From contig NZ_PENI01000046.1 in assembly GCF_003688995.1 (NCBI RefSeq), positions 1-64,000 on the forward strand: DNA of 64,000 nucleotides, given 5' to 3'. The position numbers were made by a program, and so were the translations under genes. Source of the DNA: Streptomyces shenzhenensis. GTDB lineage: Bacteria > Actinomycetota > Actinomycetes > Streptomycetales > Streptomycetaceae. Shown here one piece after another: positions 16,396 to 24,371 of this stretch; the stretch's first letter is position 1; every line of letters begins with the position of its first letter. Under the pieces are notes generated by a model that was given only the letters and a program-made list of their open reading frames with translations, was not told where the DNA came from and searched no databases.

Positions 16396-17424
16396 TCAGT
16401 ACAGCTCGACCAGCCGCAGGGGTGTGCCCGCCTGCGGCTCGGCGCCCTCGGCGGTCACGGTGACGGTCTCCGCGAGCTCGACCGCGCCCCGGCCCGGTGC
16501 CAGGACCTCGGTCCGCACGCCGAGCACCATGCCGGGTTCGGCGACCACCGTGCTGTCCGGCCCGAGCGGCAGCGAAGCCCCGCCGCCGCGCAGCGCGACC
16601 AGCCGGCACGTCGCGCCGTGCTCGCCGGCCTCACGGTCGAAGGCCGCGTATCCGTCGGTGAGCCGGGCACCCGGGCGCAGGGCCGCCAGCAGCGCGGCCG
16701 TCGCGGCGGCGCCCACGTCACCGGCGGTGCGCAACGGGCCGTCCGCCTTGCTGAGTACGGCGGTCGCGGCGGCGTACCCGGCGGTCCCGGCCAGCAGCGG
16801 GTGCAGGACGTAGCGCAGCGGGGTGGCCGCGGTCAGCCGCGCCGTCGCGGGGTCGTGGCCGCGGACGGTCACCAGGTCGGTGCCGGCCGCCGCGCCGGAG
16901 CCGTACGGGTCGTACCAGCCGAGCAGGCCGCCGGCGCGGCGGACCGACCGGTCGACGTTGCCGGACAGTTCCCGTACGTCCTGGCCGACGCGCAGGTGGT
17001 CCATGACCGCCGTGTAGCCGACGGCGGCTAGGTCGGCCGCGGCGGCGAACGCCGGCAGCTCGGCGGGCTCGCAGCAGGCGAGTTCCGCGAAGACCAGGTC
17101 GGCGGCCGGGCGCAGTTGTACGCCCGTGCCGTCGGCCTGCCTGAGGATGTACTGCGGCAGTTCGGCCTCCGTGCCGACCACGCCGTCCCCGGTGCCGGTC
17201 GCGCGCAGCGTGGCGGCGGTAGCAGCGGAGAGGTCACCGGTGGCGCTCGCCACCGTGCCGTCGGCCGTGAGCAGGACGGCGGTCGCGTCGGCGGCGTCGG
17301 GCGGCAGCGCGTACCTGCGCCCGGTGGGCGAGGTGAGCAACAGGGCGGTGAAGCCCGCCTTGTCCAGTTGTCCGCGGAGCCAGTCGAGTGCGGCTGGGGC
17401 TTGGTGCGTGGCCGCTGTCGCCAC
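16396..17424 (-). CDS. M24 (Xaa-Pro peptidase/creatinase-fold) protein, probably not a metallopeptidase
   Basis: 342 aa. An N-terminal creatinase-like domain is followed by a pita-bread-like C half, ending EPGMVLGVRTEVLAPGRGAVELAETVTV. Active members carry two Asp, a His and two Glu metal ligands with ends like EPGMVFTVEPG...EDTVLV. Here the first Glu is replaced (GVRTE), no GHGIG-type His segment is seen, and the Asp pair is not recognisable. It may be a creatinase-like hydrolase using another mechanism, or a non-catalytic binding protein. It lies between the transporter and aldo-keto reductase genes with gaps of 55-57 bases, so it is in the same transcript. Confidence 0.65.
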   Translation of the reverse strand: MATAATHQAPAALDWLRGQLDKAGFTALLLTSPTGRRYALPPDAADATAVLLTADGTVASATGDLSAATAATLRATGTGDGVVGTEAELPQYILRQADGTGVQLRPAADLVFAELACCEPAELPAFAAAADLAAVGYTAVMDHLRVGQDVRELSGNVDRSVRRAGGLLGWYDPYGSGAAAGTDLVTVRGHDPATARLTAATPLRYVLHPLLAGTAGYAAATAVLSKADGPLRTAGDVGAAATAALLAALRPGARLTDGYAAFDREAGEHGATCRLVALRGGGASLPLGPDSTVVAEPGMVLGVRTEVLAPGRGAVELAETVTVTAEGAEPQAGTPLRLVELY

Positions 17425-17481
17425 GGGACCACCGTCCTTTCGCGAGTGTGTACGTACGGGATTCGCCGGGCCGTCCCCGGC

Positions 17482-18813
17482 TCAGCGCTTGAGCGGTTCG
17501 AAGGCCGTCTCCTTGATGCGCAGCGCGGTGAATCCGGCGACCACGGAGGTGAGGACCAGGTAGATCGCGGGGATCCAGGTGCTGCCGGTGGCGGCGATGA
17601 GCGCGCTGACCAGCAGCGGGGCGGCGCCGCCGAAGACGGCGGTGCCGAGGTTGTAGCCGACGCCGTAGGCCACGGTGCGCACCCGGGTGGGGAACAGTTC
17701 CGCGAGCGTCACCTGCATCACGCCGTTGGTGCCGGCGAAACAGACGGCCATCAGCACCGCGCCGACGACCGCCGTGGCGAAGGAGCCCCGTGTCAGCAGC
17801 CAGTAGCAGGGGAAGCCGATGACGACCATGCCGAACGCCGAGCCGCTGAGCAGCTTCTTGCGGCCGATCCGGTCGGAGAGGCGTCCGGCGTAGAGCACCG
17901 CGAACGTGCCCACGGCCAGCATGATGGCGGTGACCAGCAGCCCCTCGAGGCCGGAGAAGTGCATCTCGTCCTTCATGAAGGACGGCATGTAGATGAAGAG
18001 GACGAAGTAGCCGGAGCTGTTGAGCAGCGGCAGCACGATGGTCAGGCCCATCGCGCGGCGGATCTCGGGTGAGGCGAACGCCTCCTTCAGCGGGCTGCCG
18101 GTCACCTCGCCCTTCTGCTCGGCCGCGGCGAACTCGGGTGACTCCGCGGAGAGCCGGCGGACCACCAGGCCCACCACGCCGAGCGGCAGGGCGAGGAGGA
18201 AGGGCAGCCGCCAGCCCCACGCCTCCATCTGTCCGGTGCTGAGCATCGCGGTGAGCAGGGCGGCGAACAGGGTGCCGAGGAGCATCGCGATGAACGTGGC
18301 GGCGTTGGCGTAGCTGACCACGCGTCCGCGGCGTCCGTCACCGGCGTGTTCGGCGAGGAAGGAGTTGCCGTTGCCGGGCTCGCCGCCCATCGCGAATCCC
18401 TGTACGAAGCGCAGCAGGACCAGGCCGATCGGGGCCCAGACGCCCGCCGTCGCGTAGCTCGGCAGGGCGCCGACCAGGGCGGTGGACAGGCTCATCATGG
18501 TGATGAGGACCAACAGGACGCGTCTGCGGCCTATTCGGTCGCCCCACGATCCGGCCACGGCGGCGCCGACGGGGCGGAAGAAGAAGGGGATGGCGAAGGC
18601 CGTGAACGTCAGCAGGACGCTCGTGGTGGCGGCGTCGCTGGGGAAGAACACGACCGCGAGGGTTCCGGCCACGAAGCCGTAGACGGCGTTGTCGTACAGC
18701 TCGATGAAGACGCCGATGAGACCCCCGACGATGGACACCTTCGTCGCCCTCGTAGTGGCCCCGGGGCTCTGCGCATGCGGCACAGCCGTGGATACCTTGC
18801 TGTTCACGGGCAC
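17482..18813 (-). CDS. MFS transporter, metabolite:H+ symporter (MHS) family
   Basis: 443 aa with 12 predicted membrane helices. IELYDNAVYG in helix 1 and the loop GDRIGRRRVLL, repeated after helix 8 as SDRIGRKKLL, are signatures of the MHS group (ProP, ShiA, citrate and alpha-ketoglutarate permeases). It probably imports the organic or sugar acid degraded by the island. It is expressed with the M24-like and aldo-keto reductase genes downstream. The 166-bp gap upstream may hold an internal promoter. Confidence 0.88.
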   Translation of the reverse strand: MPVNSKVSTAVPHAQSPGATTRATKVSIVGGLIGVFIELYDNAVYGFVAGTLAVVFFPSDAATTSVLLTFTAFAIPFFFRPVGAAVAGSWGDRIGRRRVLLVLITMMSLSTALVGALPSYATAGVWAPIGLVLLRFVQGFAMGGEPGNGNSFLAEHAGDGRRGRVVSYANAATFIAMLLGTLFAALLTAMLSTGQMEAWGWRLPFLLALPLGVVGLVVRRLSAESPEFAAAEQKGEVTGSPLKEAFASPEIRRAMGLTIVLPLLNSSGYFVLFIYMPSFMKDEMHFSGLEGLLVTAIMLAVGTFAVLYAGRLSDRIGRKKLLSGSAFGMVVIGFPCYWLLTRGSFATAVVGAVLMAVCFAGTNGVMQVTLAELFPTRVRTVAYGVGYNLGTAVFGGAAPLLVSALIAATGSTWIPAIYLVLTSVVAGFTALRIKETAFEPLKR

Positions 18814-18979
18814 AACCTTTCACAAAGTGACGTCGTCGTCAGAACTTTGGCCCGTCATTATTTCCTCGGTATTGCTGATGGGTATACCCGGCGGCACTTG
18901 AAATGTGGCTCTCAATACCGACATTAGAGAAACTGATTTCTGCCGCATCGTCGGGCCGGCACGGGACGGAACTGGTATG

Positions 18980-20209
18980 TCAGCGGCGCAGTGACTCGAC
19001 CGCACGCGCGAGTCCTGCGACGGCCTCTCGGATTGTCTCGGAGGACAGTGCGAAGCTGGCGCGGAAATGGCCCGGGCAGCCATAGGAATCACCGGTGATG
19101 ACCACCACGCCGCTGGTGTCGAGGAAGTGTTCGGCGAGGTCCGCGTCGGACGTCACTTCCTTGCCCGAGGGGGTGACGGAGCCCAGCAGCGCGGAGGCGT
19201 CGACCCAGACGTAGAAGCCGCCCTCGGGGGTCGTCGGGCGCAGCCCGTCGATCGCGGCGAGTCCGGAGACGAGCAGGTCCCGTCGCGCGGTGTAGACGCC
19301 CACGGTGCGGTCGATGAACTCCCGGCCGCCGTCGAGCGCGGCGACCGCGGCCGCCTGGCTCACGGAGGACGGGCAGGATGAACTCTGCGACTGGAGCGTG
19401 CCGATGGCCCCGCACAGCCACCGCGCTCCCGCGCCGTAGCCGATCCGCCACCCGGTCATGGCGTACGCCTTCGACACACCGTTGACGAGGAAGACGCGCT
19501 CCCTCAGGTCGGGTGCGACGGTCACGGCGCTGGGCACCGGCTGCGCACCGTAGTTGATCTCGTCGTAGATCTCGTCGCAGAGGATCGAGACGTGCGGGTG
19601 GGCGCGGACGACGTCGGTGAGTCCGCGCAGTTCCGCCTCGCTGTAGACGGCGCCGGTGGGGTTGTTGGGCGTGTTCAGCACGACCCACTTCGTGCGGTCG
19701 GTGATGGCCGCGCGCAGTCGCTCGGGGGTGATCTTGTACCCTTCGGCGGCCGTGGTGCCGATGATCACCGGGCGCCCGCCGTTGACCGTGACCATGTCCG
19801 GGTACGACACCCAGTACGGGGCCGGGACGACCACCTCGTCGCCTTCGTCCAGGGTGGCCATGAACGCCAGAAAGATGAGCTGCTTCGCGCCGCCGCCCAC
19901 GCAGATCTCGTCGTGTCCGTAGGACTGTCCGGTCTTCCGCAGCAGCCGGGCGGTGACGGCCCGCCGCAGCGCGGGTGTGCCGTTGGCCGAGGTGTACTTC
20001 GTCTCCCCGGCGCGGATCGCCGCGACGGCCGCTTCCTTCACATGGTCGGGGGTGTCGAAATCGGGCTCGCCGATCGTCAGCGGCAGTACCTTGCGGCCCG
20101 CCGCCTGGAAGTCCCGGACCCGGTCCGCGACCCGGGAACTCGGGGACTCCTTGACGCGGGACATGCGCTCGGCCGGCGCGGGCCCCGGAAGCGTTTCAGG
20201 GATTGCCAT
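18980..20209 (-). CDS. PLP-dependent class I/II aminotransferase (aspartate aminotransferase-like)
   Basis: 409 aa. IGEPDFDTP near residue 40, NTPNNPTGAVY (PLP-contacting Asn), CDEIYDEI (Asp for the pyridine nitrogen), SKAYAMTGWRIGY with the Schiff-base lysine, and the substrate Arg in HFRASFA are all present. It is a subgroup I-gamma aminotransferase acting on aspartate, aromatic or related amino acids. The ATG at 20209, preceded by GGAGAGAAGGA, is preferred to the longer frame, which overlaps the PxpC-like stop. In context it would remove the amino group from an amino acid set free by the oxoprolinase-like enzyme. Confidence 0.87.
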   Translation of the reverse strand: MAIPETLPGPAPAERMSRVKESPSSRVADRVRDFQAAGRKVLPLTIGEPDFDTPDHVKEAAVAAIRAGETKYTSANGTPALRRAVTARLLRKTGQSYGHDEICVGGGAKQLIFLAFMATLDEGDEVVVPAPYWVSYPDMVTVNGGRPVIIGTTAAEGYKITPERLRAAITDRTKWVVLNTPNNPTGAVYSEAELRGLTDVVRAHPHVSILCDEIYDEINYGAQPVPSAVTVAPDLRERVFLVNGVSKAYAMTGWRIGYGAGARWLCGAIGTLQSQSSSCPSSVSQAAAVAALDGGREFIDRTVGVYTARRDLLVSGLAAIDGLRPTTPEGGFYVWVDASALLGSVTPSGKEVTSDADLAEHFLDTSGVVVITGDSYGCPGHFRASFALSSETIREAVAGLARAVESLRR

Positions 20210-20244
20210 TCCTTCTCTCCTTCGACTGGGCGGAACACGGCAGG

Positions 20245-21216
20245 TCATACGAGTGCCGCGAAGGCGGTGCGTGCGCGCAGGGCGATGCGGTCCAGCAGGC
20301 GGCGCCGCTCCAGGTACGCGGCCGTGGCGGCGGAGGCGGTGGTCCGGTGGAAGCGGATGGTCTGCCCGGGTCTGAGCTGCGCGGCGTGGTCCAGGGCGCG
20401 GGACGTGAGCACCGCCAGCACCGGATACCCCGCGGTGATCCCGCGGCCACGCATCAGGATCAGGAGCTCGTCGCCCGTCGGGGCCTCGATCGCCCCGATC
20501 GGCACCCCGCGGGACAACACCTCCCCGGTGACCGACCGCCGCGGCACGGCTCCGGCCACCCGCAGTCCGACATGGTTGATACGCGGGGTGACCGTGTACG
20601 GGGAGTCGTACAGCCGTTGGAGCCCGGTGCCGAACTCGGCGGCGTCCGGACCGTCGATCACGTCAAGGACCGAGGAGACGCGGCCGACGTCGCGGGGGAT
20701 GCCGAAGTCGAACACGGTGGCGCCGAAGCGGCGGTTGACCAGCGGCGGGTGGGAGCGCAGCAGCGGCAGCACGGTGCCGGAGGTGACCTGCGTACCGAAC
20801 CCGATCATCGAGTCCGGCGCGCAGCTTCCCATCAGCCGGGGCACGTCGAAGGAGCCGTGCACGGCGACATAGACACGCAGCCCGGCCTCGGAGACACCGA
20901 TCCGCACCGTTTCGCCCGCGCGTACCGACAGCGGCGCCCAGGCCGGGTACGCCCGGCCGTCGACGGCGGGTTCGGCCGGCGCGCCGGTGACGGACATCAG
21001 CACGTCGTGGCTGGGACGCAGGGTGACGCCGAAGCCGGTGGCCTCGATGAGGGGGTCGGCGGGGGCGTTGCCGACCAGGGCGTTGGCGGCGCGGGCGGCG
21101 AACTGGTCGAGGGCGCCGTTGACCGCGAGTCCCCGCGCGGGGCCGGCGAGGCGGCCGAGGTCGGTGACCACGCACACCGTGGCGGAGTCGACGTGCAGTT
21201 CGGGACGGTCAGTCAT
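20245..21216 (-). CDS. pxpC: Biotin-dependent carboxyltransferase-like protein, 5-oxoprolinase subunit C-like
   Basis: 323 aa of the PxpC/KipA/urea amidolyase AHS2 fold. DLGRLAGPARGLAVNGALD near residue 20 is the conserved start, and IGVSEAGLRVYVAVHGSFDVP is the family centre. With PxpA and PxpB it forms the ATP-dependent 5-oxoprolinase. It overlaps the PxpB-like gene by 8 bases. The usual GxxDxxA motif is GALDQFA here, and the lobe after it differs somewhat from canonical PxpC, so a lactam other than 5-oxoproline is possible. Confidence 0.8.
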   Translation of the reverse strand: MTDRPELHVDSATVCVVTDLGRLAGPARGLAVNGALDQFAARAANALVGNAPADPLIEATGFGVTLRPSHDVLMSVTGAPAEPAVDGRAYPAWAPLSVRAGETVRIGVSEAGLRVYVAVHGSFDVPRLMGSCAPDSMIGFGTQVTSGTVLPLLRSHPPLVNRRFGATVFDFGIPRDVGRVSSVLDVIDGPDAAEFGTGLQRLYDSPYTVTPRINHVGLRVAGAVPRRSVTGEVLSRGVPIGAIEAPTGDELLILMRGRGITAGYPVLAVLTSRALDHAAQLRPGQTIRFHRTTASAATAAYLERRRLLDRIALRARTAFAALV

Positions 21217-21934
21217 CGTGGCGGTACCTCATCGGGGTGCCGAGCAGCTCCGCGTAGGCGGTCTCGTCGATGGCCACGAACCGCACCCGGTCCCCCGGCC
21301 GGTACGGGACCACCGCGTCGGTGTCGGTGCGCAGGATGTCCAGCGGGGTGCGGCCGATCTGCCGCCAGCCGCTCGGCGCGGCGACCGGCCCGATGACCGT
21401 CTGCCGCCCGGCGACGGAGACCGCGCCGGGCGGTACGCGCAGCCGGGGCGTGGCCAGACGTGGGATCGGCACACCGAAGTCGGGCCCGTCCGTCATGGCC
21501 GAGGCCGCCGGTCCGCCCAGGCAGCGGATCAGCGGTTCCCCCGCACACACGAGGTCGATGACCTTGGGCACCGGGTGCCCGACCACGTCGGCGACCCACT
21601 CCAGGTCGGGGCCCGCCTCACCGCCGAACAGCACCGGCACGTCGATGACCCCGCCGCCGGCCGCGCCGCCCTCACCGGCCGTGATGTCCCAGGAGCGGAT
21701 GTGCGACGCGATCTCCTCGCCGGTGCTGTAGTACGGGTCGAACTCCACGAGCACCGCGTCGTAGGTGGGCACGGCCGTCACCGTGGGGTGGATGCCGCCG
21801 TGGTTGAGCCATCCGGCGAGCCGGTGCACGGCCGTCCACACCCGGTCGGTGTCGTCGCCGTCGACGGCGACGCGCACAGCGGCGTCGCCGCACGGCGAGA
21901 TGGACATCGTCGTCGCTGCGCGCGTGTCCGTCAT
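21209..21934 (-). CDS. pxpB: 5-oxoprolinase subunit B-like protein (KipI/AHS1 family)
   Basis: 241 aa, the standard PxpB length. The GDAAVRVAV start, the YYSTGEEIA segment and the C-terminal GWRQIGRTPLDIL match the cyclophilin-like AHS1 fold (usually GGW.ligRTP...). It works with PxpC and PxpA to open lactams using ATP. It overlaps both neighbours (ATGA with PxpA, 8 bases with PxpC), so the three are translationally coupled and probably form one complex. Confidence 0.82.
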   Translation of the reverse strand: MTDTRAATTMSISPCGDAAVRVAVDGDDTDRVWTAVHRLAGWLNHGGIHPTVTAVPTYDAVLVEFDPYYSTGEEIASHIRSWDITAGEGGAAGGGVIDVPVLFGGEAGPDLEWVADVVGHPVPKVIDLVCAGEPLIRCLGGPAASAMTDGPDFGVPIPRLATPRLRVPPGAVSVAGRQTVIGPVAAPSGWRQIGRTPLDILRTDTDAVVPYRPGDRVRFVAIDETAYAELLGTPMRYRHDD

Positions 21935-22710
21935 TCGGCCGGCGCGCCCAGCACCTCGTCCAGGGGCGCCAGCCGGACACCGGCGGCCTGGAGTTCGTCA
22001 CGGATCCGGGTCGCGAGCCGAAGGGCCGCCGGACCGTCGCCGTGGAGCTGCACGCAGTCCGTCCGTACCGCGATGTCCTTGCCGTTCCGGCTGGTGATCA
22101 GCCCCTCGGTGACCATGCGGACGGTCCGGCGGGTGACCTCGTCCGGGTCGTGCAACACGGCGCCGGGCTCGGACCGTGACACCAGGGTGCCATCGTCCTC
22201 GTAGGCGCGGTCGGCGATGCCGACCATGGCCATGCGCAGGCCGCGTTCGCGGGCCACGGCGGCCATCTCGCCCTCCTGCATGAGGATCACCAGTGACGCA
22301 TCGAAGGCCTCGACGGCGTCGGCGACGGCCTCGGCGTAGTCGCGCCGGGTGACGACGAGGTTGCCCAGGCGCCCGTGCGGAGCCAGGTGCTCGATCCGGG
22401 TGCCGTGCGCGCGGGTGAACGCGGACAACGCCCCGATCTGGTACAGCACGTCGGTGCGCACCTCGTCGGGGGTCAGGTCCATCGCCCGGCGGCCGAAGCC
22501 GACCAGGTCGGGGAAGCTCGGGTGCGCGCCGATGCGGACGCCGCGCTCCACGCAGGTCCGTACGGTCGTGTCCATCACCCGCGGGTCTCCCGCGTGGAAA
22601 CCGCAGGCGACGTTCGCGGACGTCAGCAGTTTCAGCAGTTCGGCGTCGTTGCCCATGGTGTAGGACCCGAAGCTCTCTCCGAGATCGGCGACCAGATCGA
22701 CAACAGGCAC
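21931..22710 (-). CDS. pxpA: 5-oxoprolinase subunit A-like protein (LamB/YcsF family)
   Basis: 259 aa. SANVACGFHAGDPRVM, IGAHPSFPDLVGFGRR and the QLHGDGPAA end are hallmark LamB/YcsF segments. The usual KPHGALYN motif reads APHGRLGN, so the conserved Lys and Tyr are lost, and the N-terminal DLNxDxGE reads DLVADLGE. These are active-site neighbours, so the substrate may differ from 5-oxoproline. It is the first gene of the proximal catabolic unit. The putative promoter is upstream, beyond 22710. Confidence 0.82.
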   Translation of the reverse strand: MPVVDLVADLGESFGSYTMGNDAELLKLLTSANVACGFHAGDPRVMDTTVRTCVERGVRIGAHPSFPDLVGFGRRAMDLTPDEVRTDVLYQIGALSAFTRAHGTRIEHLAPHGRLGNLVVTRRDYAEAVADAVEAFDASLVILMQEGEMAAVARERGLRMAMVGIADRAYEDDGTLVSRSEPGAVLHDPDEVTRRTVRMVTEGLITSRNGKDIAVRTDCVQLHGDGPAALRLATRIRDELQAAGVRLAPLDEVLGAPAE

Positions 22711-23121
22711 AGTGCTGCTCCCTCCCTTTGCAAAACGGGACCGTGTCTGGCGCAGACGCTAGAGCGCACGGGCGCGGAGAAGAAGCACACATCAGGAAGG
22801 CGCATGACCGCATAGCGGTTCGCGATGGATGCGCGCACGGGGGTGTGTGGACCACGCCCGGACGTCGGAGACTTGAGCCCCTCAGCCCCTCACGTAAGGC
22901 CGGCGCTCCCGTAAAGGTCAGCGGAGGTGGTGCGCACGGCGGACCGGCGGTGCGCGTGGACAGCGGCAGGCGGCACTGGTGGGCAAGCGGGCAGGCGCTC
23001 TCGGCGTTCTCTTCGGCTCTCTTCACACAGTGCCCAACGGCCGCCGGAGGCACCGTGGTTACGTTCGTGCTGTACCGTTCCGGGCTGCTCTTGTCGGGGT
23101 CGCCCCGAGCGCCGATGCCGG
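22711..23121. other. 411-bp intergenic region with a 13-bp dyad upstream of the oxoprolinase-like operon
   Basis: GTCTG-GCG-CAGAC at 22745-22757 is a perfect short dyad about 35 bases upstream of the PxpA-like start, of the T-N11-A kind bound by LysR regulators. It may be the target of the island's LysR protein. No other feature was recognised between here and the MerR stop. Confidence 0.35.
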
Positions 23122-23979
23122 TCAGCAGGTCCGTGGGGTGTCGCCGTCCTGATCGGCCGAGTGAAGCAGTTCGATGACACGTTCCTCGTACCGGACGCGG
23201 GCAGGGGAGAAGTCGTACGGCATCTTGCCGATGGCCTCCATCGGGCTCATCCTCACCTCGCCTTCCTCCTCGCCGGCGTGCTCGTCCTCCTGGTCCAGGA
23301 GGCCGTCGAGGGCCTCGTCCAGGCCGGATCTGTCGATGGCGGCTCCCAAGGCGGTCTCATGAGCACACCGCTGGGCAGCCAGGTCTTCGATGCGGGGGTC
23401 GTCGGGGGACATGGTGTCGTCCAAGGCAGCCTCGGCCTCGGCCAGGCGGTCTTCCTCGGCCCGCAGCTCGGAGTGGGTGGCCAGGACGATGAACCGGTTG
23501 GCCTGGACGGCGGCGCCCAGGGAGCCGAAGATACGCTCCGTGACCAGAAGGGTATCGAGATCGGCCGGGCGCAGGGCCCCGGACGGCAGATCATGCAGTC
23601 GGCCACTGACCAGCGGTGAGAGCAGGCCCAGGGGGCTGCCCACCTCGCGGAGGCGGTGCACGGCGGCCCGCTGGGCTTCGATGGCGGCCGCCTTGGAGAC
23701 GAGGGACTCCTCCAGCCGGGCCAGGGACTGCTCGATGCCGGTGGCGCCCTCGAAGCCGGCCCGGATGTCGTCCAGGGAGATACCCGCATCAGCCATCTTG
23801 CGGATCCACAGCAAGCGGATCATGTCGTCGTATACGTAGCGGCGGCGGTCGTCGCTGCCGCGTTCCGGTTCGGCGAGGAGCCCGATGGCGTGGTAATGGC
23901 GGATGGCGCGGGGTGTGGTCCCGGCGAACGCGGCGGCGTCGCCGATCTTGACCCGGCGGGGAATCGCAGGAAGGGGCAT
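23122..23979 (-). CDS. MerR-family transcriptional regulator
   Basis: 285 aa. The N terminus (VKIGDAAAFAGTTPRAIRHYHAIGLL) is a MerR winged helix with the RHYH form of the RYYE motif, followed by DDMIRLLWIRKMADAGISLDDIRA. A coiled dimer helix follows, then a long C-terminal domain (about 120-285) of unknown ligand specificity, rich in Asp and Glu. No Cys cluster is seen, so it is not a metal sensor. The ATG at 23979, preceded by GAGAGG, is right; the upstream open frame is not MerR-like. A MerR-type promoter candidate lies at 24014-24044. Confidence 0.85.
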   Translation of the reverse strand: MPLPAIPRRVKIGDAAAFAGTTPRAIRHYHAIGLLAEPERGSDDRRRYVYDDMIRLLWIRKMADAGISLDDIRAGFEGATGIEQSLARLEESLVSKAAAIEAQRAAVHRLREVGSPLGLLSPLVSGRLHDLPSGALRPADLDTLLVTERIFGSLGAAVQANRFIVLATHSELRAEEDRLAEAEAALDDTMSPDDPRIEDLAAQRCAHETALGAAIDRSGLDEALDGLLDQEDEHAGEEEGEVRMSPMEAIGKMPYDFSPARVRYEERVIELLHSADQDGDTPRTC

Positions 23980-24013
23980 GCGCGGGAACCTCTCAATGTC
24001 GTGCTCGCCGCCT

Positions 24014-24044
24014 ACTTGACCACATGCCGCTACGGCACATGCAA
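24014..24044 (-). promoter_or_regulatory. MerR-type promoter/operator candidate
   Basis: On the minus strand, TTGCAT (24044-24039) and TCAAGT (24019-24014) are separated by 19 bases. Within that spacer lies the dyad TGCCG-TAG-CGGCA (24025-24037). A long 19-bp spacer with a centred dyad is the classical MerR arrangement, which suggests autoregulation. The -10 match is weak. Confidence 0.4.
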
Positions 24045-24167
24045 ACCCCGCTGCCGTAGGCGCGCCCCGCGCTCCCGCACCGTCAAGGGTCGTACGGATC
24101 GCTGCACGGACAGAGAAAACGTCCCGGACGAGCAGACTTGGGAACAGAGCAGGGGTGGGGAATTCAC

Positions 24168-24371
24168 TCAATGAGTGCCATCAGGGCGGCAGCGTCCCTG
24201 GTCACAGGCAAGCTGCTCGCTCATCCGCTCAAGAACCTTCTCGGCGACGGCGAGTTCGTCGCGCTCGGCCCGGACCTCCACCAGCTGGTTGGCCAACTGT
24301 TCTTCGAGTTCGTCCAGTTCCGCACACCGCGCGGTGATCCGCTCCAGCAGCGCGTCGGCTTCGTGGGTCAT
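24168..24371 (-). CDS. Small coiled-coil protein coupled to a LuxR regulator
   Basis: 67 aa, rich in Glu and Leu. Residues 5-55 form heptads (LLERITARCAELDELEEQLA...), a probable homodimeric or heterodimeric coiled coil. No catalytic or DNA-binding motif. Its start overlaps the stop of the LuxR gene (ATGA), so the two are made together. I infer a partner or modulator of the LuxR protein. Confidence 0.7.
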   Translation of the reverse strand: MTHEADALLERITARCAELDELEEQLANQLVEVRAERDELAVAEKVLERMSEQLACDQGRCRPDGTH

